A stretch of 64,000 nucleotides of DNA from Phycisphaerales bacterium UBA7800 (lineage in GTDB: Bacteria > Planctomycetota > Phycisphaerae > Phycisphaerales > Phycisphaeraceae), in the NCBI GenBank assembly GCA_002480565.1, contig DLCK01000080.1, forward strand, positions 1-64,000. Reading direction: 5' to 3'. Positions 8,527-17,329 of the stretch are shown here, in pieces. Numbering within the stretch: position 1 is the stretch's first letter; each line of letters begins with the position of its first letter. Under the pieces are notes generated by a model. The model did no database searches. It was not told the origin of the DNA and saw only the letters and a program-made list of their open reading frames with translations. The position numbers and the translations under genes were made by a program.

Positions 8527-9072
8527 GTGACAACCGTAACGCTCCCAACCTGTATGTCCGAAACCCAGCACATGGCATCGACCCCGATGGCACAGTGGTA
8601 TGTCCTGCATACCAAGGCCAGGCAGGAAAAAGCTCTTGCCCAATCACTCGATGCCATACAGGTTCGTTATTACCTTCCCATTATCGATCAGATGCGTATG
8701 CACGGTGGGCGTAAGACTCGTGTACATATGCCTCTGTTCCCAGGTTATCTCTTTTTGCATGGCAGTCGAGATGATGCTTTTGCATCGGATCGAACCCGAC
8801 GTGTGGCACAGATCATTGAAGTGCCTGATCAACAGGGACTGACCGAAGAACTCAACAATATTCGACTGGCGCTTTCCAGTACGCAACCCATGGACCCGTA
8901 TCCCTACCTCAAGGCAGGTGTCCGTGTGGTAGTACGATCAGGCCCGTTACAGGGCATGACTGGTTATGTCGAAAGTCGCAGACAGTTAGATCGTCTGATC
9001 CTCAAGGTCGAAGTCTTGGGCCAGGCGTGCAGTCTCGAAGTGGATGGTGCGATACTTGACGTTTTGGATTAA
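8527..9072 (+). CDS. Specialised NusG paralogue (UpxY/LoaP-like transcription antiterminator)
   Basis: 181 aa. An N-terminal NGN domain (QWYVLHTKARQEKALAQSL, and MPLFPGYLFLHG with the conserved FPGY) is followed by a KOW domain (about 128-160, VVRSGPLQGMTGYVE). Such paralogues (UpxY, LoaP, RfaH) ride on RNA polymerase and let it pass terminators in long polysaccharide or antibiotic operons. The GTG start is preceded by a strong GGGAGGGA. It lies directly upstream of the 22-kb polysaccharide gene run, which is the usual place for this class. The housekeeping nusG is expected elsewhere. Confidence 0.88.
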   Translation: MTTVTLPTCMSETQHMASTPMAQWYVLHTKARQEKALAQSLDAIQVRYYLPIIDQMRMHGGRKTRVHMPLFPGYLFLHGSRDDAFASDRTRRVAQIIEVPDQQGLTEELNNIRLALSSTQPMDPYPYLKAGVRVVVRSGPLQGMTGYVESRRQLDRLILKVEVLGQACSLEVDGAILDVLD

Positions 9073-9125
9073 CCGTGCAAACGCTAGATCCAGAAAAGTT
9101 GATCACTCGCATCATGCCAACAACA

Positions 9126-9193
9126 CACTGACAACAACGTCAGTGAGGGATTAAAAACGTATTGGCGATCACTGCGCTTATTTTTAGTGCAGT
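9126..9193 (+). promoter_or_regulatory. Two RNA hairpins in the polysaccharide operon leader
   Basis: Hairpin 1 is CACTGAC-AACAAC-GTCAGTG (9126-9145, 7 perfect pairs). Hairpin 2 is ACTGCGC-N9-GTGCAGT (9171-9193, 7 pairs with one G-U). Neither is followed by a T-tract, so they are unlikely to be terminators. They sit between the NusG paralogue and the first polysaccharide gene, where a LoaP-type factor would be loaded. Confidence 0.45.
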
Positions 9194-9307
9194 TGACGGA
9201 GGCGGAGCCCGCGCGTGAAGGCTTACCGTTAAGAAGTTTTGCAAAGGGCATGGGTGACGTCATAAGACAGACGCATCTGAGAGAGTTGTTGTTTAACAGG
9301 TAAGAAA

Positions 9308-10279
9308 ATGCTATCGAAAAAAACACCAATTTTAGTGACCGGTTCCCATCGTTCAGGCACAACCTGGATCGGAAGGACGATTTGTCAGCATGCCAAGGTA
9401 CGCTACATGCAGGAACCCTTTCACGTTGAGGTGCCCAGCAAGTTTTTGGGACTAAGCCTGGATACTTGGTTTACACATTACGAATCATCACCACAACAGG
9501 CTGATATCCGTAAAGCCTTCGACATGATGTTTGCACAGAATCCGATCCAGTTTGCTGCCAGGCATTGTTCGACGGTGGGGTGGGATTACAAGACACCGAT
9601 GCGATTTATCAAGTACGTCTACAGCGAGATGGTTAATCAACCACGCATCCTCGTAAAGGATCCAATCGCGTTACTCTCAGCGGACTGGATGCATGAAGCC
9701 TATCAATTTCAGATCGTCTGCATGATCCGCAATCCGTTGGGTTTTATTGGAAGCCTTAAAGCAGTGCAGTGGGACTTTGATTTTGAGCACCTGCGTCGGC
9801 AAGAGAACTTGATGAATGGCAAGTTACGTGCATTTGCAGAGCAGATCAAATTCATGTGTAAGCATCGTGACAAGACTGATTTTATCGACAGAACGACGCT
9901 GTTGTGGAACGTTTTACATCATGTCATATTCGATTATCAAAAGAAGTATCCGGATTGGTTGTATATCCGGCATGAGGATATTGCCAAGAATCCCAATGAG
10001 GAATTCGCCAAGCTGTTTGACTACCTTGGACTGGAGATGACGCCTCATGTCAAGGCATACATCCAAGATAGTACTTCGTCTAAGAATCCCAAGGAGTCTT
10101 CAAGTGGTTACTACGTGCCACGGGATTCCAAAGAGGTGTTGTCAGTCTGGAAGAAACGCCTCACTGAGGAAGAAGTGCAGCGTATCAATGATGCGACAGC
10201 AGAGATTTCCACGGTCTTTTATCCCAAGCAAACACCGTCCGTCAAGGCCTCTGCAACTGTTGAATCAGTGGGCGTGTGA
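9308..10279 (+). CDS. Sulfotransferase family protein
   Basis: 323 aa. The N-terminal TGSHRSGTTWIGR is the 5'-phosphosulfate-binding loop of PAPS-dependent sulfotransferases, and MIRNPLGFIGSLK fits the 3'-phosphate-binding segment. It lacks a signal peptide and is presumably cytosolic, acting on lipid-linked sugar. It is the first structural gene of the polysaccharide cluster, suggesting the polymer is sulfated. The acceptor is unknown. Confidence 0.82.
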   Translation: MLSKKTPILVTGSHRSGTTWIGRTICQHAKVRYMQEPFHVEVPSKFLGLSLDTWFTHYESSPQQADIRKAFDMMFAQNPIQFAARHCSTVGWDYKTPMRFIKYVYSEMVNQPRILVKDPIALLSADWMHEAYQFQIVCMIRNPLGFIGSLKAVQWDFDFEHLRRQENLMNGKLRAFAEQIKFMCKHRDKTDFIDRTTLLWNVLHHVIFDYQKKYPDWLYIRHEDIAKNPNEEFAKLFDYLGLEMTPHVKAYIQDSTSSKNPKESSSGYYVPRDSKEVLSVWKKRLTEEEVQRINDATAEISTVFYPKQTPSVKASATVESVGV

Positions 10280-10296
10280 TGAAATTTATGATGGTT

Positions 10297-10311
10297 GAAC
10301 GCCAAGCGTTC
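10297..10311 (+). other. Short intergenic hairpin
   Basis: GAACGC-CAA-GCGTTC is a perfect 6-3-6 inverted repeat between the sulfotransferase and the next glycosyltransferase, with no T-tract. Confidence 0.35.
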
Positions 10312-10335
10312 CCGTAATCAATCTTTGGAAAATCT

Positions 10336-11715
10336 ATGGTATCCAAATCCTCAAAACCCCGTGTGCTGTTGATAGCTGAAGCAGCCAATCCTCGTTTTGT
10401 CAGCGTTCCGCTGGAGGGGTGGTCACACAGCCAAGCCATTTCGCGTGTAACCGATGCACATTTGGTAACCGCAGTTCGCAATCGCGATGCATTTATCGAA
10501 GCAGGTCTGGTGGACGGCAGGGACTTTACCGCTCTTGACCCCAGCCGAATTGGCAAACCCTTGAGTAAACTCGGCTATGCATTAAGCGGTGGCAAGGGTA
10601 AGGGATGGACGACCATCATGGCCTTTAATGCAATCAAATATTACTATTTTGAAAGGCTGGTTTGGAAGCGATTTGCTGCAGATCTCAAGGCTGGACGTTA
10701 TGACTTGGTTCACCGTATTACGCCGTTGAGTCCGACGGTTCCGAGCTTGCTTGCCAAGAAGTTGGCAAAGATCAACGTCCCCTTTGTAGCCGGACCACTT
10801 AATGGTGGATTGCCTTGGCCCAAGGGGTTCGATGCATCAAGACGCAAGGAACGCGAGTGGCTTAGTTACGTTCGTGATGCCTACAAGTTGCTGCCGGGAT
10901 ATCGCTCAATGCGCCGTCATACATCAGCGATGATTATCGGTTCGCGTGCAACGTATGAGCAGATGCCCAGCCGCTATCGCGATCGCTGTGTCTATATTCC
11001 TGAAAATGCCATCGATCCAAAACGTTTTAATCAATCTGTTGACCGCGTAGCCAAGTTGCCTTTACGCCTTGCATTTGTAGGTCGTTTGGTCCCGTATAAG
11101 GGGGCAGATATGCTTCTGCATGCCGCTGCGCCATTGATCCGGGAAGGTAAGGTCATTGTCGATTTGATTGGTGACGGGCCAATGAAACAGGAACTTGTCG
11201 ACTTGGCCAAGGATCTGAAAATAACTGATGGTGTCATCATTGATGGCTGGGTTGAACATACCAAACTCCAGGATCGTCTATTGCTTTCAGACGTATTTGC
11301 ATTCCCCAGTATCCGTGAGTTTGGTGGGGCGGTGGTACTTGAAGCCATGGCTATAGGATTGGTACCTGTAGTGATGGATTATGGTGGTCCTGGTGAGTTG
11401 GTCAGCCCTGAGACGGGGTATGCGATTCCGATGGGTAATCGTCAGGAAATTATCACGCGCGTTGCCAAATCATTAGAAGAGTTAACAGCTGATCCTGCGA
11501 ACCTGCGAAAGATGGGCGACAAGGCACGCCAGCGTGTTTTGCAGCATTTCACATGGGATGCCAAGGCTGCGATGGTCCTGAAGGTTTATCAGTGGGTCTT
11601 GGGGCAGCGCGATGACAAGCCGTCTTTTGGTATGCCACTTCCTGATGTGATGTCACAATCCCAAACAATGTCGCAAGCAACACAACCATCAGTTACGGTC
11701 GGCCCTTTGGCATAG
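10336..11715 (+). CDS. GT4-type glycosyltransferase
   Basis: 459 aa GT-B glycosyltransferase. The C-terminal half carries the group 1 signature: LAFVGRLVPYKGADMLL, then IREFGGAVVLEAMAIGLVPVV with the EX7E-like region that binds the sugar nucleotide. The N-terminal acceptor domain includes AGPLNGGLPWPKG. No membrane helix or signal peptide. The C-terminal 30 residues are Ser/Gln/Thr-rich and probably disordered. Sugar specificity cannot be read. Confidence 0.88.
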   Translation: MVSKSSKPRVLLIAEAANPRFVSVPLEGWSHSQAISRVTDAHLVTAVRNRDAFIEAGLVDGRDFTALDPSRIGKPLSKLGYALSGGKGKGWTTIMAFNAIKYYYFERLVWKRFAADLKAGRYDLVHRITPLSPTVPSLLAKKLAKINVPFVAGPLNGGLPWPKGFDASRRKEREWLSYVRDAYKLLPGYRSMRRHTSAMIIGSRATYEQMPSRYRDRCVYIPENAIDPKRFNQSVDRVAKLPLRLAFVGRLVPYKGADMLLHAAAPLIREGKVIVDLIGDGPMKQELVDLAKDLKITDGVIIDGWVEHTKLQDRLLLSDVFAFPSIREFGGAVVLEAMAIGLVPVVMDYGGPGELVSPETGYAIPMGNRQEIITRVAKSLEELTADPANLRKMGDKARQRVLQHFTWDAKAAMVLKVYQWVLGQRDDKPSFGMPLPDVMSQSQTMSQATQPSVTVGPLA

Positions 11716-11786
11716 CTGTTGTTTTATACGTTAGGCCATGAACGAACAGTCCCAACTGAACCGCGATTAATCCGCAAGAACCATAC

Positions 11787-13262
11787 ATGAGTACCATCGA
11801 CACAACTTCGCATCCCCAACCCATTACGCCGCAGTCAGGCCCTTCACTTAAGAGCCTGGCGATGCGAGGATCGTTCTGGTCAGTGGGTTCGCAAGTGGTC
11901 AACAACGGCATCCGGCTGGTTGGCAACATGGTTCTGACGCGCCTGTTGGTACCAGAGGCGTTTGGCTTGATGCTGCTTGTGGGTGTCTTTACCGCAGGTT
12001 TGAAGATGTTCACTGATCTTGGGATCAACCAGAATATCGTACAAGCACATCGTGGTGACGATCCGGTTTTTCTGAATACGGCATGGACATTAAGTGTCTT
12101 GCGTGGTGTATTTCTCTGGCTCATTGCGTGTTTGTTCACCTGGCCGTATGCGATGTTTTACAACGAACCGCAATTGCTAATGCTGGTTCCGGCGGTGAGT
12201 TTTTCAGCGTTGATATCAGGATTTGCTTCAACACGCCTTGCGACACTTAACCGCAAACTGGCATTGGGGCGCGTGTGCTTGATTGAATTTCTCGCACAGG
12301 TGGCCAATCTGACTGCAACGGTGGGGTATGCACTGATTTGGCCCAATGTATGGGCGCTGGTAGCAGGTGCGATTGCATTTACCTCAACACGAACGCTACT
12401 AAGCCATTTTGCGATATCCGGCCACAAGGTTTGGTTTGCCTGGGATAAAGATGCAGTTAGCAGTCTTTTTCGTTTTGGACAGTGGATTTTTATCAGCACG
12501 ATTTTAACTTTCCTGGCACGACAGGCGGATAAAATTTTACTCGGCAAGCTCATCAGCAATGATCTGCTGGGTGTATACGGCATTGCATTAACATGGGCGA
12601 TTGTTCCAGCGGAAGTACTTGAACGTGTTGCCAACCAAGTGGCATTTCCCGTATTCAGTAAGCTCAAGACATCGCCTAAGGGATTGTCGTCCAGTGAGGC
12701 AGCACGTGTACGTCGACCGCTGTCGATTCTTGGTGGGATGATTGCCACAATGCTCATCGTGGGAGGGGATCACTTGATTCATTTCCTGTACGACGACCGT
12801 TATGCCGAGGCCGGATGGATGTTGCAATTACTGGGCGTTGGGGTCTGGTTTCAAATGTTGGGCAACAGCTATTCGCCTGCCATCCTGGCTTTGGGTAACA
12901 CCAAATGGCTTGCAGCAGGACATCTATCCAAGTTGCTTTCATTGTTGGTAGCTGTGCCGTTGGGATTTTATTATTACGGTATCGGTGGTGTACTTTGTGG
13001 TGTCGCATTTTGTGAGATGGCTAAGTACAGCGTTTTTGCTTTTGCCATGTATCGTTACAAGTTGTCACAGATTCGTGACGATATCGGTTTTACAGTATTT
13101 ATCGCATTTAGTGTGGGTGTTTACTATCAGTTTAAAAACATGGTGGAATTACAGCCGCTGACCTTGGCCATTGCCAGTGTGCTTGTCACATTGGTGTGTT
13201 GGTCGCCTTTTTCCATGTCCGTGGTACGGATGTTACGCAGAAAAAAAACTGCCTTGAAATAA
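11787..13262 (+). CDS. Polysaccharide flippase (Wzx/PST type)
   Basis: 491 aa with about 12-14 hydrophobic segments. The N-terminal FWSVGSQVVNNGIRLVGNMVLTRLLVPEAFGLMLLV is typical of the PST/MOP-superfamily lipopolysaccharide exporters. It would flip undecaprenyl-linked repeat units across the inner membrane for polymerisation by the next gene product, 15 bases downstream. Confidence 0.88.
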   Translation: MSTIDTTSHPQPITPQSGPSLKSLAMRGSFWSVGSQVVNNGIRLVGNMVLTRLLVPEAFGLMLLVGVFTAGLKMFTDLGINQNIVQAHRGDDPVFLNTAWTLSVLRGVFLWLIACLFTWPYAMFYNEPQLLMLVPAVSFSALISGFASTRLATLNRKLALGRVCLIEFLAQVANLTATVGYALIWPNVWALVAGAIAFTSTRTLLSHFAISGHKVWFAWDKDAVSSLFRFGQWIFISTILTFLARQADKILLGKLISNDLLGVYGIALTWAIVPAEVLERVANQVAFPVFSKLKTSPKGLSSSEAARVRRPLSILGGMIATMLIVGGDHLIHFLYDDRYAEAGWMLQLLGVGVWFQMLGNSYSPAILALGNTKWLAAGHLSKLLSLLVAVPLGFYYYGIGGVLCGVAFCEMAKYSVFAFAMYRYKLSQIRDDIGFTVFIAFSVGVYYQFKNMVELQPLTLAIASVLVTLVCWSPFSMSVVRMLRRKKTALK

Positions 13263-13277
13263 ACGGAGAAGAATGAC

Positions 13278-14675
13278 ATGATGCTATTGACTCACATCGC
13301 AATGATGGGGTGGATACCTTTTATCCTAGGCCTGTTTCTGGTCTTGAAACCGCGACGGGCTGTGATGGTGGGTTTCATCATGGCCATGTTGTTTTTGCCA
13401 AACAACTCCTATCTGATCCCCAAGCTCATTGACTACACCAAGTTCACCGCAGCATCCATGGGTTTGCTCCTGGGGGCTTGTCTTTTTGACTGGAGGACAA
13501 TTACCAATTTTCGCCCGCATTGGGTTGATCTGCCAGTGGTACTCTGGTGCATTGTGCCCTTTATCTCATCTATGGTTAATGATACTGGTTTATATGACTA
13601 TTACGGCTTTTATGATGGTATGTCCATTTCGCTGTACCAGACATTTGTATGGGGTGTTCCATACTTTCTGGGGCGTGTCTATATCACGGATCATCAGGCA
13701 ATGAAGGAGTTGACCATTGGTCTGGTTATCGCTGCCTTGGTCTATACGCCTTTGTGCTGGTTTGAAATACGTATGAGTCCCGTTTTGCATAACTTGACTT
13801 ATGGCTTTACACAGCACAGTTTCTTGCAGACACGCCGTGTAGGTGGTTGGCGACCGATGGTTTTTATGCAGCATGGTATCGCCCTGGGTATGTTTATGGG
13901 TATGAGTGCTTTGACAGCCACATGGTTGTGGCGTTCTAAAAACATTAAAAAAATTGGTATTTTATCCATAGGAATGGTGGCACTATATTTAATTTTTACA
14001 ACGATAATGATTAAATCATTCTTTGCTATCGTACTGATGTTCACAGGTATTATTGGTTACTATTCTGTCAAGGTGCTGCGACATCCATTGCCATTATTAG
14101 TATTGATCGCAATAGTCCCGTTGTATCAGTTCGCCCGTGCTAGTGGTAGTTTTACAGGTGAATCATTAGTCAATGTTACAGAACATGTGTTTGGCGAAAA
14201 CCGCAGCGGTTCATTGAAGTACCGATTAGATAACGAAGATATTATTATTGAGCATGCCGTTAGTGCCAAACCATGGTTGGGATGGGGTACGTGGGGTGAC
14301 TATCTTGTAGATGACCATACTGTTCCTGACGGTATGTGGGTGATCGCCTTGGGTAAGTATGGCATCGTTGGGCTTACTGCTTTGACATTGACTCTATTAA
14401 CTGGCCCGACTTTGATGTTGCTTGGATTACATCGAAAGTATCTAAACTTGCCCGATGCCGCGCCAGCATTGATTCTTACGACGATGATGATTTTGTATTC
14501 ATATGACTGTTTGATGAACTCATTTCCCAGTGCTATTTTCGGTTTGATCTGTGGTGGAGTGGCATGTGTGGGGCGGTTGTATTGGATTCCTCAGCACAAT
14601 AGACAAAGCTGGATTCAAATACTGACATGGCGTTTGTTACGTCGTAAACGTCAACTACCTGCGCAACGTCATTAA
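13278..14675 (+). CDS. O-antigen polymerase/ligase-like membrane protein (Wzy-type)
   Basis: 465 aa with about 10-12 hydrophobic segments and a long external loop (about 280-355) carrying NRSGSLKYRLDNEDIIIEHAVSAKPWLGWGTWGDYLV. The conserved polymerase/ligase WLGWG element is in that loop. It presumably polymerises the repeat units made by the neighbouring transferases. Start codons ATG at 13278 and 13281 are adjacent. Confidence 0.8.
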   Translation: MMLLTHIAMMGWIPFILGLFLVLKPRRAVMVGFIMAMLFLPNNSYLIPKLIDYTKFTAASMGLLLGACLFDWRTITNFRPHWVDLPVVLWCIVPFISSMVNDTGLYDYYGFYDGMSISLYQTFVWGVPYFLGRVYITDHQAMKELTIGLVIAALVYTPLCWFEIRMSPVLHNLTYGFTQHSFLQTRRVGGWRPMVFMQHGIALGMFMGMSALTATWLWRSKNIKKIGILSIGMVALYLIFTTIMIKSFFAIVLMFTGIIGYYSVKVLRHPLPLLVLIAIVPLYQFARASGSFTGESLVNVTEHVFGENRSGSLKYRLDNEDIIIEHAVSAKPWLGWGTWGDYLVDDHTVPDGMWVIALGKYGIVGLTALTLTLLTGPTLMLLGLHRKYLNLPDAAPALILTTMMILYSYDCLMNSFPSAIFGLICGGVACVGRLYWIPQHNRQSWIQILTWRLLRRKRQLPAQRH

Positions 14676-14701
14676 TTGTATTCAGGTGGTCGTAAGTCAT
14701 T

Positions 14702-15679
14702 ATGATGATTGAGCAAACCGATATCCTGGTTGTTATTGTCAATTACCGCACGCCGGATTTGACCATTGATGCACTTGCATCATTGCATGTCGAACGCAAA
14801 CACGTTCCTGATATGCAAGTATTGGTTACAAACGCGCCGGCTGGAGATGACTCACAGCAGCGTATCACGAATGCGATCAAGGCAAATGACTGGTCGAGTT
14901 GGGTGACTTTCAAACAACTTGAGCGAAACGGCGGGTTTGCCTATGGCAACAACGTCGGCATCGAACCTGCAATCAAGTCGGATAAGCCTCCCAAGTATGT
15001 TCTGTTACTTAATCCAGATACGATTGTTCGTGAAGGTGCCATTGCAACATTGCAAAATTTCCTGGATACACATCCGAATGTCGGAATGGTGGGCTCGCGT
15101 CTGGAAGACCCTGATGGTACAGCTCAAGCATCGGCATTCAGGTTTCCAGGCATTCTCAATGAATTAATCAGTGCGATGCGTTTAGGGTTCTTCGCTGGGT
15201 TGCTTAAAAACTATGTCCTTAATCCCCCTGTTCAAGACACCGCTCATCAAACTGATTGGGTTGCAGGCGCATCCGTCCTGGTGAGACGTGAAGTCTTTGA
15301 ACAGATCGGAATGATGGATGAGGGTTTCTTTCTTTACTACGAAGAAGTTGAATTCTGTCTGCGAGCCAAACGAGCAGGTTGGACTTGCTGGTATGAGCCA
15401 GCAAGCCGTGTGGTTCATCTTGTTGGTGCTGCAAGTGGCATATCCGATACTCGTAAAAAAGCCCCGCGACGTCCAGCTTACTGGTTTGAATCCAGGCGTC
15501 GATATTATCTTGGAAGTTTCGGGAAATTGACTGCTTTGTTGGCTGATACCTGTTGGATTCTGGGGTATTCGTGTTGGCGTATTCGTCGGGTGATTCAACG
15601 TAAGCCTGATCTTGATCCACCCTGTTTTTTACGGGACTTCATAAAGCACAGTGTCTTTGGAAAAGGTTTTGGCATATGA
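14702..15679 (+). CDS. GT2 glycosyltransferase (rhamnosyltransferase-like)
   Basis: 325 aa GT-A enzyme. The start IQTDILVVIVNYRTPDLT-type strand, ERNGGFAYGNNVGIE, and LLLNPDTIV (DXD-like position) are typical of WbbL-like family 2 transferases, as is the later WVAGASVLVRREVFEQIGMMDEGFFLYYEEVEFCLR. It has no clear membrane anchor. It overlaps the next gene by 4 bases (ATGA). Confidence 0.88.
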   Translation: MMIEQTDILVVIVNYRTPDLTIDALASLHVERKHVPDMQVLVTNAPAGDDSQQRITNAIKANDWSSWVTFKQLERNGGFAYGNNVGIEPAIKSDKPPKYVLLLNPDTIVREGAIATLQNFLDTHPNVGMVGSRLEDPDGTAQASAFRFPGILNELISAMRLGFFAGLLKNYVLNPPVQDTAHQTDWVAGASVLVRREVFEQIGMMDEGFFLYYEEVEFCLRAKRAGWTCWYEPASRVVHLVGAASGISDTRKKAPRRPAYWFESRRRYYLGSFGKLTALLADTCWILGYSCWRIRRVIQRKPDLDPPCFLRDFIKHSVFGKGFGI

Positions 15680-16218
15680 ACTGTGGACTCTGGGCACTAA
15701 TTAAAGAAGACTGGATAGCCAACGGCAAAGATTGGACTAAACCCGGATTCCGCGCGGTTGCTGTGTATCGCTATGGCGTATGGCGAATGCGTATTAAACC
15801 TAAGTTTCTTCGAGCGCCATTCTCTATGTTGTATCGCATGTTGTACCGACGCGTGCGAAATGTTTACAGCATTGAATTGCCATATTCTGCGAGAGTTGGC
15901 CGGCGACTCATTATCGAGCATCAGGGAGCGATCGTTATACATGGCAATGCACAGCTTGGTGATGATTGTATCGTCAGGCAGGGCGTCACCATCGGTAATC
16001 GTTACATGGATCGGCCCACTGAATCACCAGTACTGGGGGATCGTGTCAATATTGGAGCCGGTGCGAAATTGCTTGGTTTGATAAAAGTAGGTAACGATGC
16101 AACGATCGGGGCCAATGCCGTGGTGTTGCACGATGTAGATGCCAATACCGCAGTTGTGGGTATACCTGCCAAACCTATTGGAAATCACAAACCACAACCT
16201 CAGGTGGTCTACACATGA
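15676..16218 (+). CDS. Serine acetyltransferase-like hexapeptide acyltransferase
   Basis: 180 aa. The C-terminal part has left-handed beta-helix hexapeptide repeats (IVIHGNAQLGDDCIVRQGVTIGN, VLGDRVNIGAGAKLLGLIKVGNDATIGANAVV), as in CysE-like O-acetyltransferases. The N-terminal 70 residues contain basic helical segments. In this setting it more likely acetylates a sugar of the polymer than serine. Both ends overlap neighbours by ATGA. Confidence 0.83.
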   Translation: MNCGLWALIKEDWIANGKDWTKPGFRAVAVYRYGVWRMRIKPKFLRAPFSMLYRMLYRRVRNVYSIELPYSARVGRRLIIEHQGAIVIHGNAQLGDDCIVRQGVTIGNRYMDRPTESPVLGDRVNIGAGAKLLGLIKVGNDATIGANAVVLHDVDANTAVVGIPAKPIGNHKPQPQVVYT

Positions 16219-17264
16219 ATATGAATACAGCTTCAAATCCACAACACCCGACAACGATCGGCGTGGTGGTGATCGGTCGCAATGAAGGTGACCGACTTAA
16301 ACGTTGTCTCAACTCACTGGTGGATTCAGTGGACCTGATGGTCTATGTCGATTCAGGTTCGACAGATGACTCGGTGGTCTTTGCCAAATCCCTGGGCGTA
16401 GATGTCGTCGATTTGGATTTGAATAAGCCTTTTACCATGGCACGTGGACGTAATGAAGGTTTTGATCGTCTTATGGCAATCAAACCGGATGTGGATTATG
16501 TACAGTTTGTTGATGGTGACTGTGAAGTGGTTGAGGGTTGGATCAATATAGCTCGCCAAACTCTGGATGAAAATCCGAACTATGTTGCAGTCTCAGGACG
16601 TCGCAGTGAACGATATCCCGAAGCATCACTATATAACCGACTATGTGACATTGAATGGAATGGCCCAACTGGCATTGTGCCCAACAGCGGTGGCGATGTG
16701 ATGATGCGAACCCAGCCATTTAAACAAGTTGGTGGATTCAACATTGCCATGATAGCAGGTGAAGAGGGAGAGTTGACTTTCCGGCTTCGTGAAAAGGGAT
16801 GGCAGATATATCGTGTTGATACTCCGATGACAATGCATGATGCAGCGATGACACGTTTTGGTCAATGGTGGAAGCGGACGCTTCGTGCCGGCCATGCGTA
16901 TGCCGACGGGATGGCAATGCATGGCAAAAGTTCTGAGCGTTACAACGTCCGCCCAGTGATTAGTTCTCTGGTGTGGGGATTGGGCATGCCGATGTGCGCA
17001 TTGATTTGTTTGATCGCATCATGGTTCTGGCTTCCTGCATTAATTGGGACAGCAATGGTTCTGTTGTTAACGATTGTGACTTGGTTGCGGATTGTACGTG
17101 GTCTACGGGTTAAGTCGCGCAGCATTAGTGAATCCTTGCTCTTTTCTACCTTTTGCATGCTTGCAAAGTTGCCTCAGGCGTTGGGCGTGGCATGGTTTTG
17201 CAGTAATCGTCTACGCGGTACACGTTCAGGATTGATTGAATACAAGACCGCCTCTGCATCGTGA
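16215..17264 (+). CDS. GT2 glycosyltransferase with C-terminal membrane helices
   Basis: 349 aa. The GT-A core includes GVVVIGRNEGDRLKRCLNSL, YVDSGSTDDS and VQFVDGDCEVVEGW (D-G-D metal site). Two hydrophobic helices follow around 255-300, as in ExoA-like transferases that act on membrane-bound acceptors. Confidence 0.87.
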   Translation: MNMNTASNPQHPTTIGVVVIGRNEGDRLKRCLNSLVDSVDLMVYVDSGSTDDSVVFAKSLGVDVVDLDLNKPFTMARGRNEGFDRLMAIKPDVDYVQFVDGDCEVVEGWINIARQTLDENPNYVAVSGRRSERYPEASLYNRLCDIEWNGPTGIVPNSGGDVMMRTQPFKQVGGFNIAMIAGEEGELTFRLREKGWQIYRVDTPMTMHDAAMTRFGQWWKRTLRAGHAYADGMAMHGKSSERYNVRPVISSLVWGLGMPMCALICLIASWFWLPALIGTAMVLLLTIVTWLRIVRGLRVKSRSISESLLFSTFCMLAKLPQALGVAWFCSNRLRGTRSGLIEYKTASAS

Positions 17265-17288
17265 TTTGGGAAGAGATACAAAATAATT

Positions 17289-17311
17289 ACTGCCATAATC
17301 CGGCAGTTTTT
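17289..17311 (+). terminator. Terminator-like hairpin inside the polysaccharide operon
   Basis: ACTGCC (17289-17294) and GGCAGT (17302-17307) enclose a 7-nt loop and run straight into TTTTT. It lies between two glycosyltransferase genes that belong to one transcription unit by spacing. It is a weak stem, but the form is that of an intrinsic terminator, which the NusG paralogue may suppress. Confidence 0.45.
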
Positions 17312-17329
17312 GTCAGGAGAGACGCACTC

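Noticed and set aside
9201..9209. GGCGGAGCC, similar to the RfaH ops core GGCGGTAGC
   Set aside because: One base short with no further ops/JUMPstart context, and the NusG paralogue is not clearly RfaH-like.
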